64,000 nucleotides of DNA from Beroe forskalii (lineage: Eukaryota; Ctenophora; Nuda; Beroida; Beroidae): NCBI GenBank assembly GCA_011033025.1, contig WFMF01000249.1, forward strand, positions 1 through 64,000. The letters are read 5' to 3'. Within the stretch, counting starts at the first letter, position 1. Each line of letters opens with the position of its first letter. The notes beneath the pieces are model-generated. The model was not told where the DNA came from and did not search any database. It saw only the letters and a list, made by a program, of their open reading frames with translations. Shown piece by piece: positions 34,301-44,000 of this stretch. A program made the translations under genes and the position numbers.

Positions 34301-35305
34301 TATTTCAAAACTCCTGCGATTCTAATACCTACTTGTCTCCAGGTCAACTGCTAGCTGCCAACAGCGGACGGAAGTTCTCTCCCGGGGAGATAATCAGACG
34401 CACTCTGGAGGCTCTATCTGGCGGCGTTCTGTATACCAGCAACGGAACTCTCAACGACCCATGCTCTGAGCCTGCCGTTAACCTTACAGCTGATCTGCCA
34501 AAGGAATCCGTGGAGAAGGTGACAAGTGAAGCGCAGACTGCCCTTCGCAGCCTTGTGTTTAACAAGTTGCACGAGTTCCTGGGAGTGCCCGCTTTCGACG
34601 AGGCTGCCATGGAGGAGGAGGTTGAGGTGGAGCCCCAGGAGTTTGAAGGGTACGATGGTGCGCCTGGGCACATGGTCCATGGGGGGCCGCCCCTCAGAAT
34701 GAGAGGTATGAGGGGACCAAGGCGCCCTCCCGGAAGCCGGTTCATGGGCGGTCCCTACGGTGGGCCTTACAGAGAGGGGCCTTATGATGGGGCCTACGGA
34801 GCACCCGGCCCCTATTCTAGTGGACCTTACGGGCACGGCCCTCGTCCATACCCCACTCACCTGGGCCCCATGGGAGGACCTTGGAGAGGTCCCCCTCCAC
34901 ACATGAGACGAGGCGGACCACCTCCTTTTGGGCCGCGAGGATTCGGAGGACCAAGAATGCGAGGACCCAGACCCAACAACAGGAATAGGTTACTTTCTTT
35001 GTAGCTCATTTGGATTGAAATGCTTGCTTTATTCATATCAATGTCAATTTGAATCGAAAATGAAATGATGAACTTGCAATTAATTGTCCGCAATTGCATT
35101 CGAAAGAAATTCTTCTACCAACAAAACCCTATCCTTTACCCTGTTATAATTGACTCAACCTTTTTTCAGGAAGCGAAAGCCAGAAGAAGAACCGAAAGAT
35201 AATGTCAAGAAGGAGTGTGTAGAAATGGAGGACGATGATGAGACAACCCCGGATCCTGCAACCGATGCCCCTACGGATACAGACGTTGTGAAAGCAGAGG
35301 CATAA
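22316..35305 (+). CDS. ZFR: Zinc finger RNA-binding protein (ZFR) with DZF domain
   Basis: Fifteen exons: 22316-22394, 22559-22782, 22925-23059, 23204-23389, 23723-23789, 24286-24329, 31157-31207, 32105-32228, 32571-32674, 32907-33084, 33281-33477, 33712-33853, 33968-34171, 34343-34988, 35170-35305. All phases agree; about 838 residues. Order: Tyr/Asn then Ala-rich N-terminus; two matrin-type C2H2 fingers ([10 protein letters not shown] near 135, [10 protein letters not shown] near 184); [12 protein letters not shown] (human ZFR LHTKLGKPIPS); a highly charged coiled coil; a DZF domain at about 350-650 with [29 protein letters not shown] and DPCSEP; about 130 residues rich in Gly, Pro, Arg and Tyr; and a basic RKRKPEEE end with acidic tail. 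ZFR is a nuclear dsRNA-binding splicing factor. Human ZFR (1074 residues) has a third finger before the DZF domain that I do not find here. Exon 6 is the least certain. A poly(A) signal AATAAA lies at 35560-35565. Confidence 0.9.
25686..26627 (-). CDS. Beta-1,3-glycosyltransferase-like protein, family GT31
   Basis: A single exon of 313 codons starts at the ATG at 26627. Residues 1-20 are basic, and 21-35 ([14 protein letters not shown]) form a type II signal-anchor, as in Golgi glycosyltransferases. The luminal part carries the GT31 order: RRFLRESSW (R..IR.TW), [10 protein letters not shown], a LDEDS box near 154 in place of the usual [16 protein letters not shown] (YP.YC.G.GY..S), and [11 protein letters not shown] at the position of the EDV.VG motif. 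It probably adds Gal or GlcNAc to glycan acceptors, but the specificity cannot be read. DED keeps the outer acidic residues needed for metal-UDP binding. It lies entirely inside ZFR intron 6 on the opposite strand. A possible poly(A) signal is at 25414-25419. Confidence 0.82.
   Translation of the reverse strand: MISRRMIPVRRLNKHVTVKSFIGIFLILLGLYCACNHTGYKNLSILQSKPHFNLIVLTKTPIERLETRRFLRESSWLSYDWRDEGGKPVLWTHFFLSGLSPSYPRSIVDEERATHRDILLAPVLDVYLGQIYKVMWALRYLLDNFSFNFLIVLDEDSILNVSGANSFINEYMKNKSANPMFYGGSSCHVYETDRVGKWKVSEEMWRPKVYPIFCDGSGVIYSVCAIRELVRVWDQTRQPPVGIDDQMIGILAFYSGQIPVTSMPNATMGCEAGRSDTFLIQQIQPLEEGAKMMRRYHETGVYCTENVPRHKQF
26670..27510. other. ZFR intron 6, AT-rich stretch
   Basis: No exon, repeat or RNA gene recognised between the GT31 start and the foldback that follows. 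Confidence 0.4.
27511..27932. repeat. 422-bp foldback element
   Basis: Arms of about 200 bp are reverse complements with a few mismatches and small gaps. The outer ends are GATTTAATCAGAAAAAGGAC and GTCCTATTTTTGATTAAATT, meeting at an AT-rich centre near 27725. No coding potential. It lies in ZFR intron 6. Confidence 0.85.
28043..28262. mobile_element. MITE with 19-bp terminal inverted repeats
   Basis: Both ends read inward GTACAGTCACGTGACAACT. A second, inner inverted pair (TCTTACGAATACTCTT / AAGAGTATTCATAAGA) makes a nested hairpin. Length 220 bp; no open frame. A target duplication is not clear. Confidence 0.8.
28930..29075 (+). repeat. CACACGCCGACACAA-type low-complexity tandem
   Basis: Imperfect copies of a unit of about 16-30 bp built from CATACACACGCCGACACAA and AATCCA. 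The long open frames on both strands here arise from the repeat and from the lack of T-rich stops. Confidence 0.6.
29614..29666 (+). repeat. SINE-like 3' segment, copy 1
   Basis: About 53 bp shared with 50828-50880: GAGAGTTGCCA.CCACCC, then GGGGATGTG.TGGT, then GTTGGATATTGCAC, followed in both by an A-rich run. Conserved body plus A-run suggests a retroposed SINE tail. The 5' part is not defined. Confidence 0.55.
30593..30706. repeat. Compound palindrome 1 (two hairpins within an outer stem)
   Basis: The outer stem is GCAAAAACTGCAAACC (30593) with GGTTTGCAATTTCTGC (30691). Inside are two separate hairpins: 30612-30647 (CATTTAGA...TCTAAATG, core CTCGGCCTTCGGACTCGG) and 30649-30688 (GATATT...AATATC, core GCTTCGCGCTCGGCGC). 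It has the same architecture as 61633-61793. Confidence 0.75.
31235..31953. mobile_element. 719-bp foldback MITE with TTAA at both ends
   Basis: Two arms of about 345 bp are near-perfect reverse complements with the centre near 31595. The ends are TTAAGGGGGCCGGGGG and CCGGCCCCCTTAA. TTAA flanks with G-run termini fit a piggyBac-type target site (inference from known TTAA preference); no transposase is present. It sits in a ZFR intron, between exons 31157-31207 and 32105-32228, and would form a long hairpin in the pre-mRNA. Confidence 0.85.
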
Positions 35306-36091
35306 CTTGTAACACCTTGCCGAGTTTTGATTACTTTTACATAGTTTTCATCGCAATGCCACAAGACAGACTCGGACTAGACAGACATGGAACTTTAATT
35401 GAGAAATGAGGAATCCACTTTTTATTTCAATTGAAAACGTGGGTACTGGCGTCAGGCACGTTTTCGTGGTCATATAAGCAGTTTGCGGTCAACATACTGG
35501 TTACTGGCATGTTTATTTGGACCAAAAATTAGAACTTCACATGGGTATGTATGATTTGGAATAAACATACAGTCACTGTAAGGACGGTCCCTTGTTCCTT
35601 TTCTAATACTTCCATTCCTTATTTTATTTTTTTAAATTAATTGCGAATAGATTTTCGGTTTGACAAAAATTCATATAAGAGGCCATCCATAAAGGACCTG
35701 CTATTTCAGAAATAAGACCACTCCCCCTTGTCCGCAGTCCGAAAATCCTCCCCCGGGTGTCCGTATTTTCAATTTTGCCGAAAATCTCCTGAAAATTGTG
35801 GAAAATACGGGAGGGGGGCTATGGTTAGGTTTAAGACAGGATACAGAAAGATTGAGGTTTTGAGCTTTGACGTCACTCAGCCAGAGTTATATGGGACACA
35901 TCAATTAACTTTCTTTCAAACGGTAGTGGCGCCGACTTTGTTCTTGAAGTTGATTTTTCGCATTTTTTGAAATGGTACCATATAAAATTTTTGTTTTCTC
36001 ATTTTTCGCATCATAATTTAAAATGGTGCCTTATTTTCTTCCTGATTTTTAACGCAATTCTTTTAGTTTTTGAAATGGTACCACATTTGCT
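35306..36091. other. Intergenic after ZFR, with a MITE end
   Basis: From about 35680, GGCCATCCATAAAGGAC and, later, CTCCCCCTTGTCCGCA match the terminal region of the 38248-38697 MITE. Only one end was found, so it is a fragment. Otherwise nothing recognised. Confidence 0.6.
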
Positions 36092-37467
36092 TTGTCAGAC
36101 GTTGTCTGACCCCTCCCCCTTCGGCCCGCGTCCGCCGAAGACAACGTCTGACAACATTTGCTTTGCATTCTTCACACCTTTCTTAAAGTTAAGAATGGTT
36201 TGCCCTAACCAGGACCCTGGTTACGCCCCTGGTTAGGGAAAAAATTGGTACCCTCTTTTGTTAATTGATCATCGGGAATTTTCGAACGGTCATCTTCATC
36301 TTGCCCGTGCCGGACGTTGTCTGCATGTCCCAAATTTTTTCTTCGAGTCAGGACGCGGGCGGATGGGGCCAGGCAACGGTCATATTCATTTGGCACCTGC
36401 ATCGTCCCGCGTCGATCAAATGGTTATGGATTGATCAAATGAAAAACGCACACAATTGCTCGCGCTTGCTGTTTTGCGCGGAGCGGAGGTCATCGCAAAA
36501 GTGTATTGTGCGCGTTTTCATTTGTTCAGTCCATTCGATCGACGCGGAACGATGAATTAAATTGAGATTCTTGATAATGAAAATTTTAATTATAAATTGT
36601 ACCCAATTTAACTTCTAGTTTCTATATTTAAACGGTTACAAATTTCTTTGTTGTTTTTTAAATTAGAATACGCGTTGCGCGGCCCGCTTCTCATAGGGAA
36701 GCGCGTTCGCACTCCTTTATATCATTGCTAAACACGTATATCCCTGTCTGTGTTGCGCGGCGCGCTTCCTCAGGGTAGCGCGGCGCGCGTACACACACCT
36801 ATGCGGGCTTAGGAATTTATATCCCTGTGGGTCGTCTCTCTCGTAGGCAGTAGATAAAGCCGAAGAGTGCGGCGCGTACTTGCTCTTACCAGATCCCTAA
36901 TTTTGCGGGTGCGCGGCGCCTTGCGATCCCTCTGGTTAGGGGAATTGGAGCGTACACACACACACACACACACCTATGCTCAATTGCTTTGCCAAACACG
37001 TATATCCTTGATGGATTTTCCCCATCCTTGCTGAACGCGTATATATATCCCTGTTATATTATCGTCGCGCGGCGCGTACACACACCTATGCGGGCTTAGG
37101 AACTCCCATCCCTGCGCGGCGCGCAACACTCGGAGGCCGAGGTTAAGTTTGGATGATCGTGTTGCATGCATACTAAAACGTTGTGTGCGCGGCGGAGGGT
37201 AGGGTAACATCCTACAACGTATATCCCTGTGCAGCTGTGGCTCGCACTTACGATCCAAACTTCCGAGTGTTGCGCGCTATACTATGGATGGGAGAAATTA
37301 ATATTCCATCTAAAGGCATTAATAACATCTTACTAAGTCTAATCGAAACTGTCAGTTGATATTGTGGAGTAGTTATTTGGCTTGAATCATAATTGTTACT
37401 TTCAATGAAAGACAGCAGTTTTATTAATTGCCCTAACCAGGACCCTGGTTACGCCCCTGGTTAGGGG
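36092..37467. repeat. GC-rich hairpin island 3
   Basis: Contains a 63-bp hairpin with ends TTGTCAGACGTTGTC/GACAACGTCTGACAA (36092-36154). CCTAACCAGG palindromes lie at 36203-36239 and 37431-37467. A compound palindrome is at 36401-36553. Two copies of module A are at 36725-36814 and 37028-37102. GGGTAGGGTAACATCCTAC lies near 37196, and CCGAGTGTTGCGC with ATGGATGG near 37262. These are the same modules as in islands 1 and 2 but in different number, order and strand. No gene. Confidence 0.7.
36401..36553. repeat. Compound palindrome 2
   Basis: Outer arms of about 50 bp (ATCGTCCCGCGTCGATCAAA / matching GATCGACGCGGAACGAT end) enclose GCTCGCGCTTGC and an inner hairpin TTTTGCG...CGCAAAA. The layout resembles 30593-30706 and 61633-61793. 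Confidence 0.7.
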
Positions 37468-38247
37468 AATTTTATTAAATATATATATTACTAAGTCTTC
37501 TTTGTAGAACAAATACAGTCATCTTTGTAGTCAAGCTAAGTCTAATGAAATTAAAAGCACATGTTTATAATCATTAATCAGAAATATCTACGCAAAATTT
37601 CCACTAGAAAAATAATATTTAAAAGAATTAAAATGAATTATGAAAATGCTAGATTTGCTAGCCCACTATTTTTTTAGTGCTATTGCTATGGAACCTTAAA
37701 TTTGACTGATCAACCCTCCTATTCCTTTTTGCTTTTAGGGTTCGCTGCAGATTGTTACTATAAAGTAGAATCAATTAAAATCAATTCGAAAAACCTTATG
37801 TCAAGGATATATGACCATGAAAGCTCATTCATATTTCGTTCCTTTCCCAACAAAGAACAAGATAGTCTACTTAGAAGGAATATATTGCTATAGAATGATA
37901 CTGAAGCTTACTATAGTCCTTTTACTTTCTGGAGGAAAACAGAGAGAGAGAGTGGGAAGCTGAAGATGTCCCAAGGAAGAGGACTTTGGGAAATAATTTC
38001 CTGAATCAAGAATCTGTCTCAGGGGGGAAGTGGCATGGCAAATACCTGTAAGCAATGAATGTTATTAGTAAAAGCTAAAGCATATGGGAATAAGCTGTAA
38101 ACACCACAAGTAGATAGTGAATTGTTCAATGGAATGATAACCTTTGTAATTTGCATCTGTCTGAAACTAAGTTGCTGGAATTCATAGTAGCCAGAACCAC
38201 ACATGAAGTAGAGATGAGAAAAACATCATTATTGATTATAATCATTT

Positions 38248-38697
38248 AGGGGCCATCCATAAAGGATGTCTGCAAAGAGGGGGGTGGGGGAGTCTGGCCA
38301 ATGTGGACGTAGGGGGGGGTGTGTTTGGCTAAATTCTGATGTCCGCATTTATGAAATTTTGGTCGATATGAGTAGTTTTTCACTTACTCTAACCAGAGCC
38401 CTCTTTTGCGCGCAGCGTCGTTTCACTCCTCATTGCCGATCAGAGTTAGCAGTCTGGTTAGGTGAAGTTTTTCACTTTTTTAAGACTTTTGACTTAGATA
38501 TTCGACATTTGGTCAAATAATAAAGTTGATTTTGTCACCATATTTGAGAAAAAAGGGCATAAGAATGATGCCACAAAAGACTTTCAATGAAAATGCAGAC
38601 ATCCAGAGGGGGGGGGGGTATTTCAGGTTGCGGACAAGGGGGAGGGAAGGGTCTTAAATAGCCGAAATTTTGTGTATGTCCTTTATGGATGGCCCCT
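38248..38697. mobile_element. 450-bp MITE with 19-bp terminal inverted repeats
   Basis: Both ends read AGGGGCCATCCATAAAGGA going inward. The interior has G-rich and C-rich stretches and a diverged CTAACCAG...CTGGTTAGG pair at about 38389-38462 like that of the GC-rich islands, perhaps a nested insertion. It has no transposase, so it is non-autonomous. Its superfamily is not assigned. Confidence 0.8.
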
Positions 38698-41063
38698 TAT
38701 TCATATAACTTCACCTGTCTACTATATAGGATGAACCAGGCTGAAAGAGAGTGGTTAATTTCATCTTAGTACTTTAGTAGTAGGTTGAGGCAGATTTCGT
38801 ATGTAAGAAGATATTTCCAATTTGACATAAAACTCAGGTTTTGTACAATTAAGCCAATATACCTGAGAAGTTGAAAAAACATGCTCAAAATGACCAAAAA
38901 CTAGAATTGGATAAGATAACTCACATGGTGATAATAGACAGAGCAGCCTCCTAATGGGGGTCTGCCAGACAGTAGAGAGGGTCTCTCCAAGCTAGGCAGT
39001 CTAACTTGATGAGCAGGGTTTGTAGGATTCTTCAGGTTGCTATTGGCTAGAATTTACTTCAAGAGATGGTGTAGACTGAAGATTAATTTTTACTGGTTTC
39101 TGTAAAACATGAATTTTAGATATAAGTTGGCCAGGATGGCAAGAGCGTGTACCAACATTTTGACAGTGGTCTCGAGTCTAATGGCCTATATCCCATATTG
39201 TCCATGTCAGGCCTACCTTGGACCTAAATATGGCTGTAATGGCCATATTTTTGGAGATATGAGCTTTAAATTTGTGTCCATCTCTTAGGCCAAAATTTAT
39301 GGGCAAAACAATTTATAAGTGGATTGGACTGTATTTGGCCATCGTAGCCCATGAAACCTTCACAAATCCACTAAATTGCTTTAATCTCAATTTGCAATAT
39401 TTCCCAATTACTTTGCCATTTTTTAATATTTTGGCATGAAATTTTTAGATTTGCTTTAAAACTAAATTTGGCACTGATGTTATTGACCAAAATTTTGATG
39501 TAGGTCCTCAAAAATAAATTTGGCCATCAGAGCAAAAATCCCTGCAATGGCCAACATTTTTTTTCATTAAGATCTGGCTGATGAAAGTCAGTTGTTTCCA
39601 ACTGAATAAAGCTTTCTTAATGATATTTACAAAATGTGATTTTTACCAAAGTTTTTTTCAAATGCATTTATTAACTAATAAATGCATTTATTAACTAATA
39701 AATGTGAGTTTTAAACTTTACAACACTACTTTATACAATCAAACTAGAGGAAGGTGCTTATCACCATATCAAGTTTTCTGAAGATGAGAGTTAATATAAT
39801 CATTTTCAATGTTATATTCTCGAAACTGGCAGTAAATCAGTGGTGAAAAGTAGATCTGATTTGAATCCATTATTGCATTTTAAGTGTTTCACTACGGTGT
39901 ACCCTCAGTCAATGCTTTAAGCAATCAAGTTCAACAAATGTGAAATAATTAGGTAAATAATTAACTAACATGAAACAATTTCTTCAAGAAATAAACCATC
40001 ATTCCACCAGGGTAGAATGACGGTGTGGGTGATTGCTTAACAAAGAATAGCCTTAAGCCTTCAACTGCGTCGGGGTTTCTGCCACACCCCTCACATAATT
40101 TTGGCTGCAATAAGACTCAGAAAAAATCTAAACTATGACTTGAAAGTGTGATTTTTCTATACTAGGCCCTTTTCAATGCAGTTAACATCATGGCAACTTT
40201 TTGAACAAACAGTTTAACAGTTCATTTGAGACATCAATGTGCCACTTATTCTTTGAATGTTGTAGCCAATTATAACCAGTTAGATGATATCTGGCATTAA
40301 GGAATGCGGTAACAAAAAGTTATTGACACTTAAGCAGTACACAATTACATAAAACAGTTCATGACAGTTATTGACAACTTACTCTAGATTCATATTTTGA
40401 TGCCATATGACCCATTGTTGACATGTACGAGTTTACAGTATCACAGGTAGGTAACACAAAGGGGCTAGCTTTTGGGCTATTGCTAGTTTGTTAGTGTTAC
40501 CAGTAAGGATTGGGCTTGTAGATATGTAGGGTTAGCATTTTTGCTGGGACTTCACTCTAAGAATTTCTATCCATCTTCTTTCCACCCATACATAAGAGTT
40601 ATCGCCAATTCACTCCCAGCTATACAGGATATAGTTATTAAGTTATTTGTTGTTTAGCATTTTTTTCTATACTTATTAATATTTATAAATAAGGATCTTC
40701 CAGAGCCATTGGCTGAATGATGACATCATCAGTACAAATTAAAGCATGGTGATGATGTCATCATTTTTCTCCTACTGATATTGTGTACTACTTACCTGAT
40801 TCATGTGCACAGGAAGGTCTTGCTAAGTAAATGTAGCTGGTGTCTTCCTGGCAAGTGATGATTTCATCCCCCAACAAACTATACCCTTAATGAGGGGAGT
40901 ATTGGGTAATGAACCTGTTTCAAAATTATGTTGACTGGGCTATTTATACCAGTTACCACCAGGGATACAATAAAAAAAACTTTTTTATACCTCAGCTAGG
41001 CTACTGTTAAACATGCATTGTTGTTTTGTGGGGGCTTATTAATTATTATTGATTTATTTGAGA
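38698..41063. other. Intergenic, AT-rich
   Basis: No gene recognised. 39180-39560 contains phrases such as GGCCATATTTTTGGAGATATG that recur, diverged and inverted, near 51330-51380, marking an old dispersed repeat. At about 39665-39705 a 17-20-bp AATGCATTTATTAACTAAT unit is duplicated. 40718-40765 carries a small ATGATGACATCATCA/TGATGATGTCATCAT inverted repeat. Confidence 0.45.
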
Positions 41064-44000
41064 TCACATCCTTTGCTCAATTTTGATCTTTAGTAAGCAT
41101 TGTAATTGGTGACAACATAGCGAGTTCAATTTTGTCATTTGAATTTTAGAAGTACAACCTGATCGACACCCAACTGTCACCAATGTCCCATATTGCATAG
41201 GAAATGAGCTGTCTTGGAATATCAGGTGGTCTTCAAGCAAAGGTCCCACACACAAATCTGGGAATTAGGGAATTACTAAAATGTGCTGAATATTTCCTTG
41301 TCAAATCTTTGAATTAATCCCAGCCATATAACCTAGTTTGTGAAATTTGAGTTAAACCCTCATTTCTTGTTTTTCTATAATAGCAAACTATCCCAACTAT
41401 CAAAGCAAATGATCATTAAACCATACCATCAATTTAATGAAATTCTGAATTATTGAAAGCATACTTTTGGTGCACTCCGGCTGTTGAGTGATCGTATATT
41501 CTGTGTCCTTGACACAGGTGATGACGTCAGAACCACTGAAGGTATGTCCCACCTCACAACTTATCTCCACCTCTGTCCCGATGATGACAGGAAATGAAGT
41601 GGTGGTTAACAGGTTGGGAAGGTTGGGTAGCTCCGTGCACTGATCTGGGGATTCAGGTAATAATCTAATGCGAAATTATTATAATTTTTTGATTATATTC
41701 ATAGTTGGCAAAACTCCTACAGGAGAACATTGCCCAGGCCAGGGTAGGAATTATAGAAGCCTTGTAGGCAAATATTCTATATTTTAATGAACGTCGTGTA
41801 AATGGTTGCTTTTTTGCTTTTATTTGGTATTGACCTCAAACTTCTCTTAGATAATATCTTAGATAAGACAATCTTCCCCACCTAGGACGCACTGCTGAGG
41901 CCCGGCTGACTGGAACTCGTTCCCCTTGACACATGTCAACTCCTCGTCTCCTTGGAGACTGTACCCGGAAATACACGTCACTCTGATGACGTCACCATGG
42001 GACACGTCTACTGAAGTTGACCCGTCAGGGAGGACAGCGTTGAAGATGTCTGGCATTCCGTTACAGGTATCTGAAATATGGTCTTGTAGCTTTTCTTGAC
42101 TTTTCATAATCCCTCCATTCAACCTCGAGCTAAAGCGTCAATATATAAAATATATATCCAAAAGTGGTGTCTGGTAAGTGTCATGGCAAACAACAAGCGT
42201 ATTTTGTTGAATGAGGTACATTAATTCTCACCTTCCCAAACCACGTCTATTTACAAACAAGAAGTCGATTGGGGAGGGAAAATCCATTTTATGAAATCTA
42301 CGCCCTAGGGCAAATCCGACTTCAGATACTCAGTAGGTGTTTTTATACGTTTATAAACACTAACTTAACGTTTCACAAGTTCAAGGTTTCATGGCTGCTA
42401 TGACTAAACTGGTTTGAGCCCAGTTTCGTGCGTCAGATTTAATTTTTGCAATCAGGCATGAGAATCGAATCGCATGCCTGATTATCCCGGAAGGCATATT
42501 ACAACATTACCTAGTTGGCAGTGAGGTCCTGTGTGGGTTGAGTAAGAAAAGTCTGAGTCTTGAGAGCAGGTTATGGCGTTGTCTGTATCGGGGGAAGTCA
42601 AGGAGTAACCACTGGAACACGTGACATACACGACTGTTCCCCTGGCAACAGGAAACTCCTTGTCTATCTCCCAGTGCCTCCCGTCCGGTAGTCCTGTGCA
42701 GGTTCCTGTGGGAGTGTGGGATGAACGTGTTTGTATGAAGAGGTCATTGACATTATCCATCCCATGGTCATTGGTCATACCTGTGATTTAACTAAAGAAT
42801 TAGGATCATACGAAATAAGAAACCATCCAATTAGCTCGAATTTCGAATATAGTTTTCATTTTTCATCTGCAGATGCCTAAAATTTAGACATATTTCTTAA
42901 TTTCAAACCTTGTTCATTGCACCTCGGTTCTTCTCCACTGAAAGTGAAGGTTGTGCCACTGTCACAGGTTATAGAACTGTCACCCCTCAATTGTACGTTA
43001 GATGCAGGGTTACAGGACACTAAAACCTCTGTCCCGTACGGTACAGGGAATTGTGTATCTGTTTCTTGGTTAACAGCTCCTTCGGGGAGGCAAGTGCACG
43101 TTTCTGAGGAAAAGTTCGACCAATCAATTGTAAGTGAATAAAAGGAATGTAAATTGCTGGTGCCTGGTATTGAGTAAAGTATTTTTTTGCAAAACGATCA
43201 TCTAATTCGTAGTGAATTTAACTCACTTTGAATGCAGGTGACACTTCGTGTCGCTGAGAAGGTTGTCCCCTTCACGCAGGTGATCCCACTCGCCCCGCTC
43301 AACTTGTACCCATCCTCACATCCCACTGGTATGAAGTCCCCGAACTCTTTGGGAAAGGTTACTGTAGTTGTAAAATGGAGGGTTTCGTCTCCAGTGTCGT
43401 CTCCGGCGTCGTTTTGTTGGAGGTCCCCAGCAACTTGGGGCAGACCGGAGCAGGTGTCTGGCAGTTGAATAAGGTTTTAATGAAAAATTTGTTGTTGTCT
43501 CTTCCATGATTAAAATCTGAACTTACTTTGAACTGTGTAATTAAACAATTAACTATGGTTCATGAAACACCCCATTATTCGAGGTCAACCACAATGAGAC
43601 ATTGATTGGTCAGCTATATTTTATGAAGACTTTTGACTGATTGGGTAATAAGACCGAAGTTCGAACGATTCGACCCTCATTCGGTTCGAACTTCAGTCAT
43701 CCTTGATCCTTCGCGACAGAAGTCAGAACTACTCGATCTGTTCAAACTTTCGTCATAGAATCAACTAAAAGTTGTATCCCTTACCTCTAGTGCAGGAAGG
43801 ATCTACCCCGGCAGGAGTCTGATAGGTCTCCTCATTTACACAAGTCACAGAACTTGCTCCAGTCAGAGAGTATCCCGTGTCACAGGTCAGTTGGATTATA
43901 GTCCCGGGTGCGACTGGGAAGTCCCCGACTTCTAGTCTCATGTTAAACCAAGTGGGAAACAAACCCGTGCAGGCATCTGAAGGCATTTTTTCATTTTTAT

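Noticed and set aside
33281-35305. A separate ILF2-like gene for the DZF exons
   Set aside because: The DZF exons join in phase to the charged coiled coil, and the two zinc fingers upstream with LGKPVPS match ZFR; the end also matches the NNRKRRR of ZFR.
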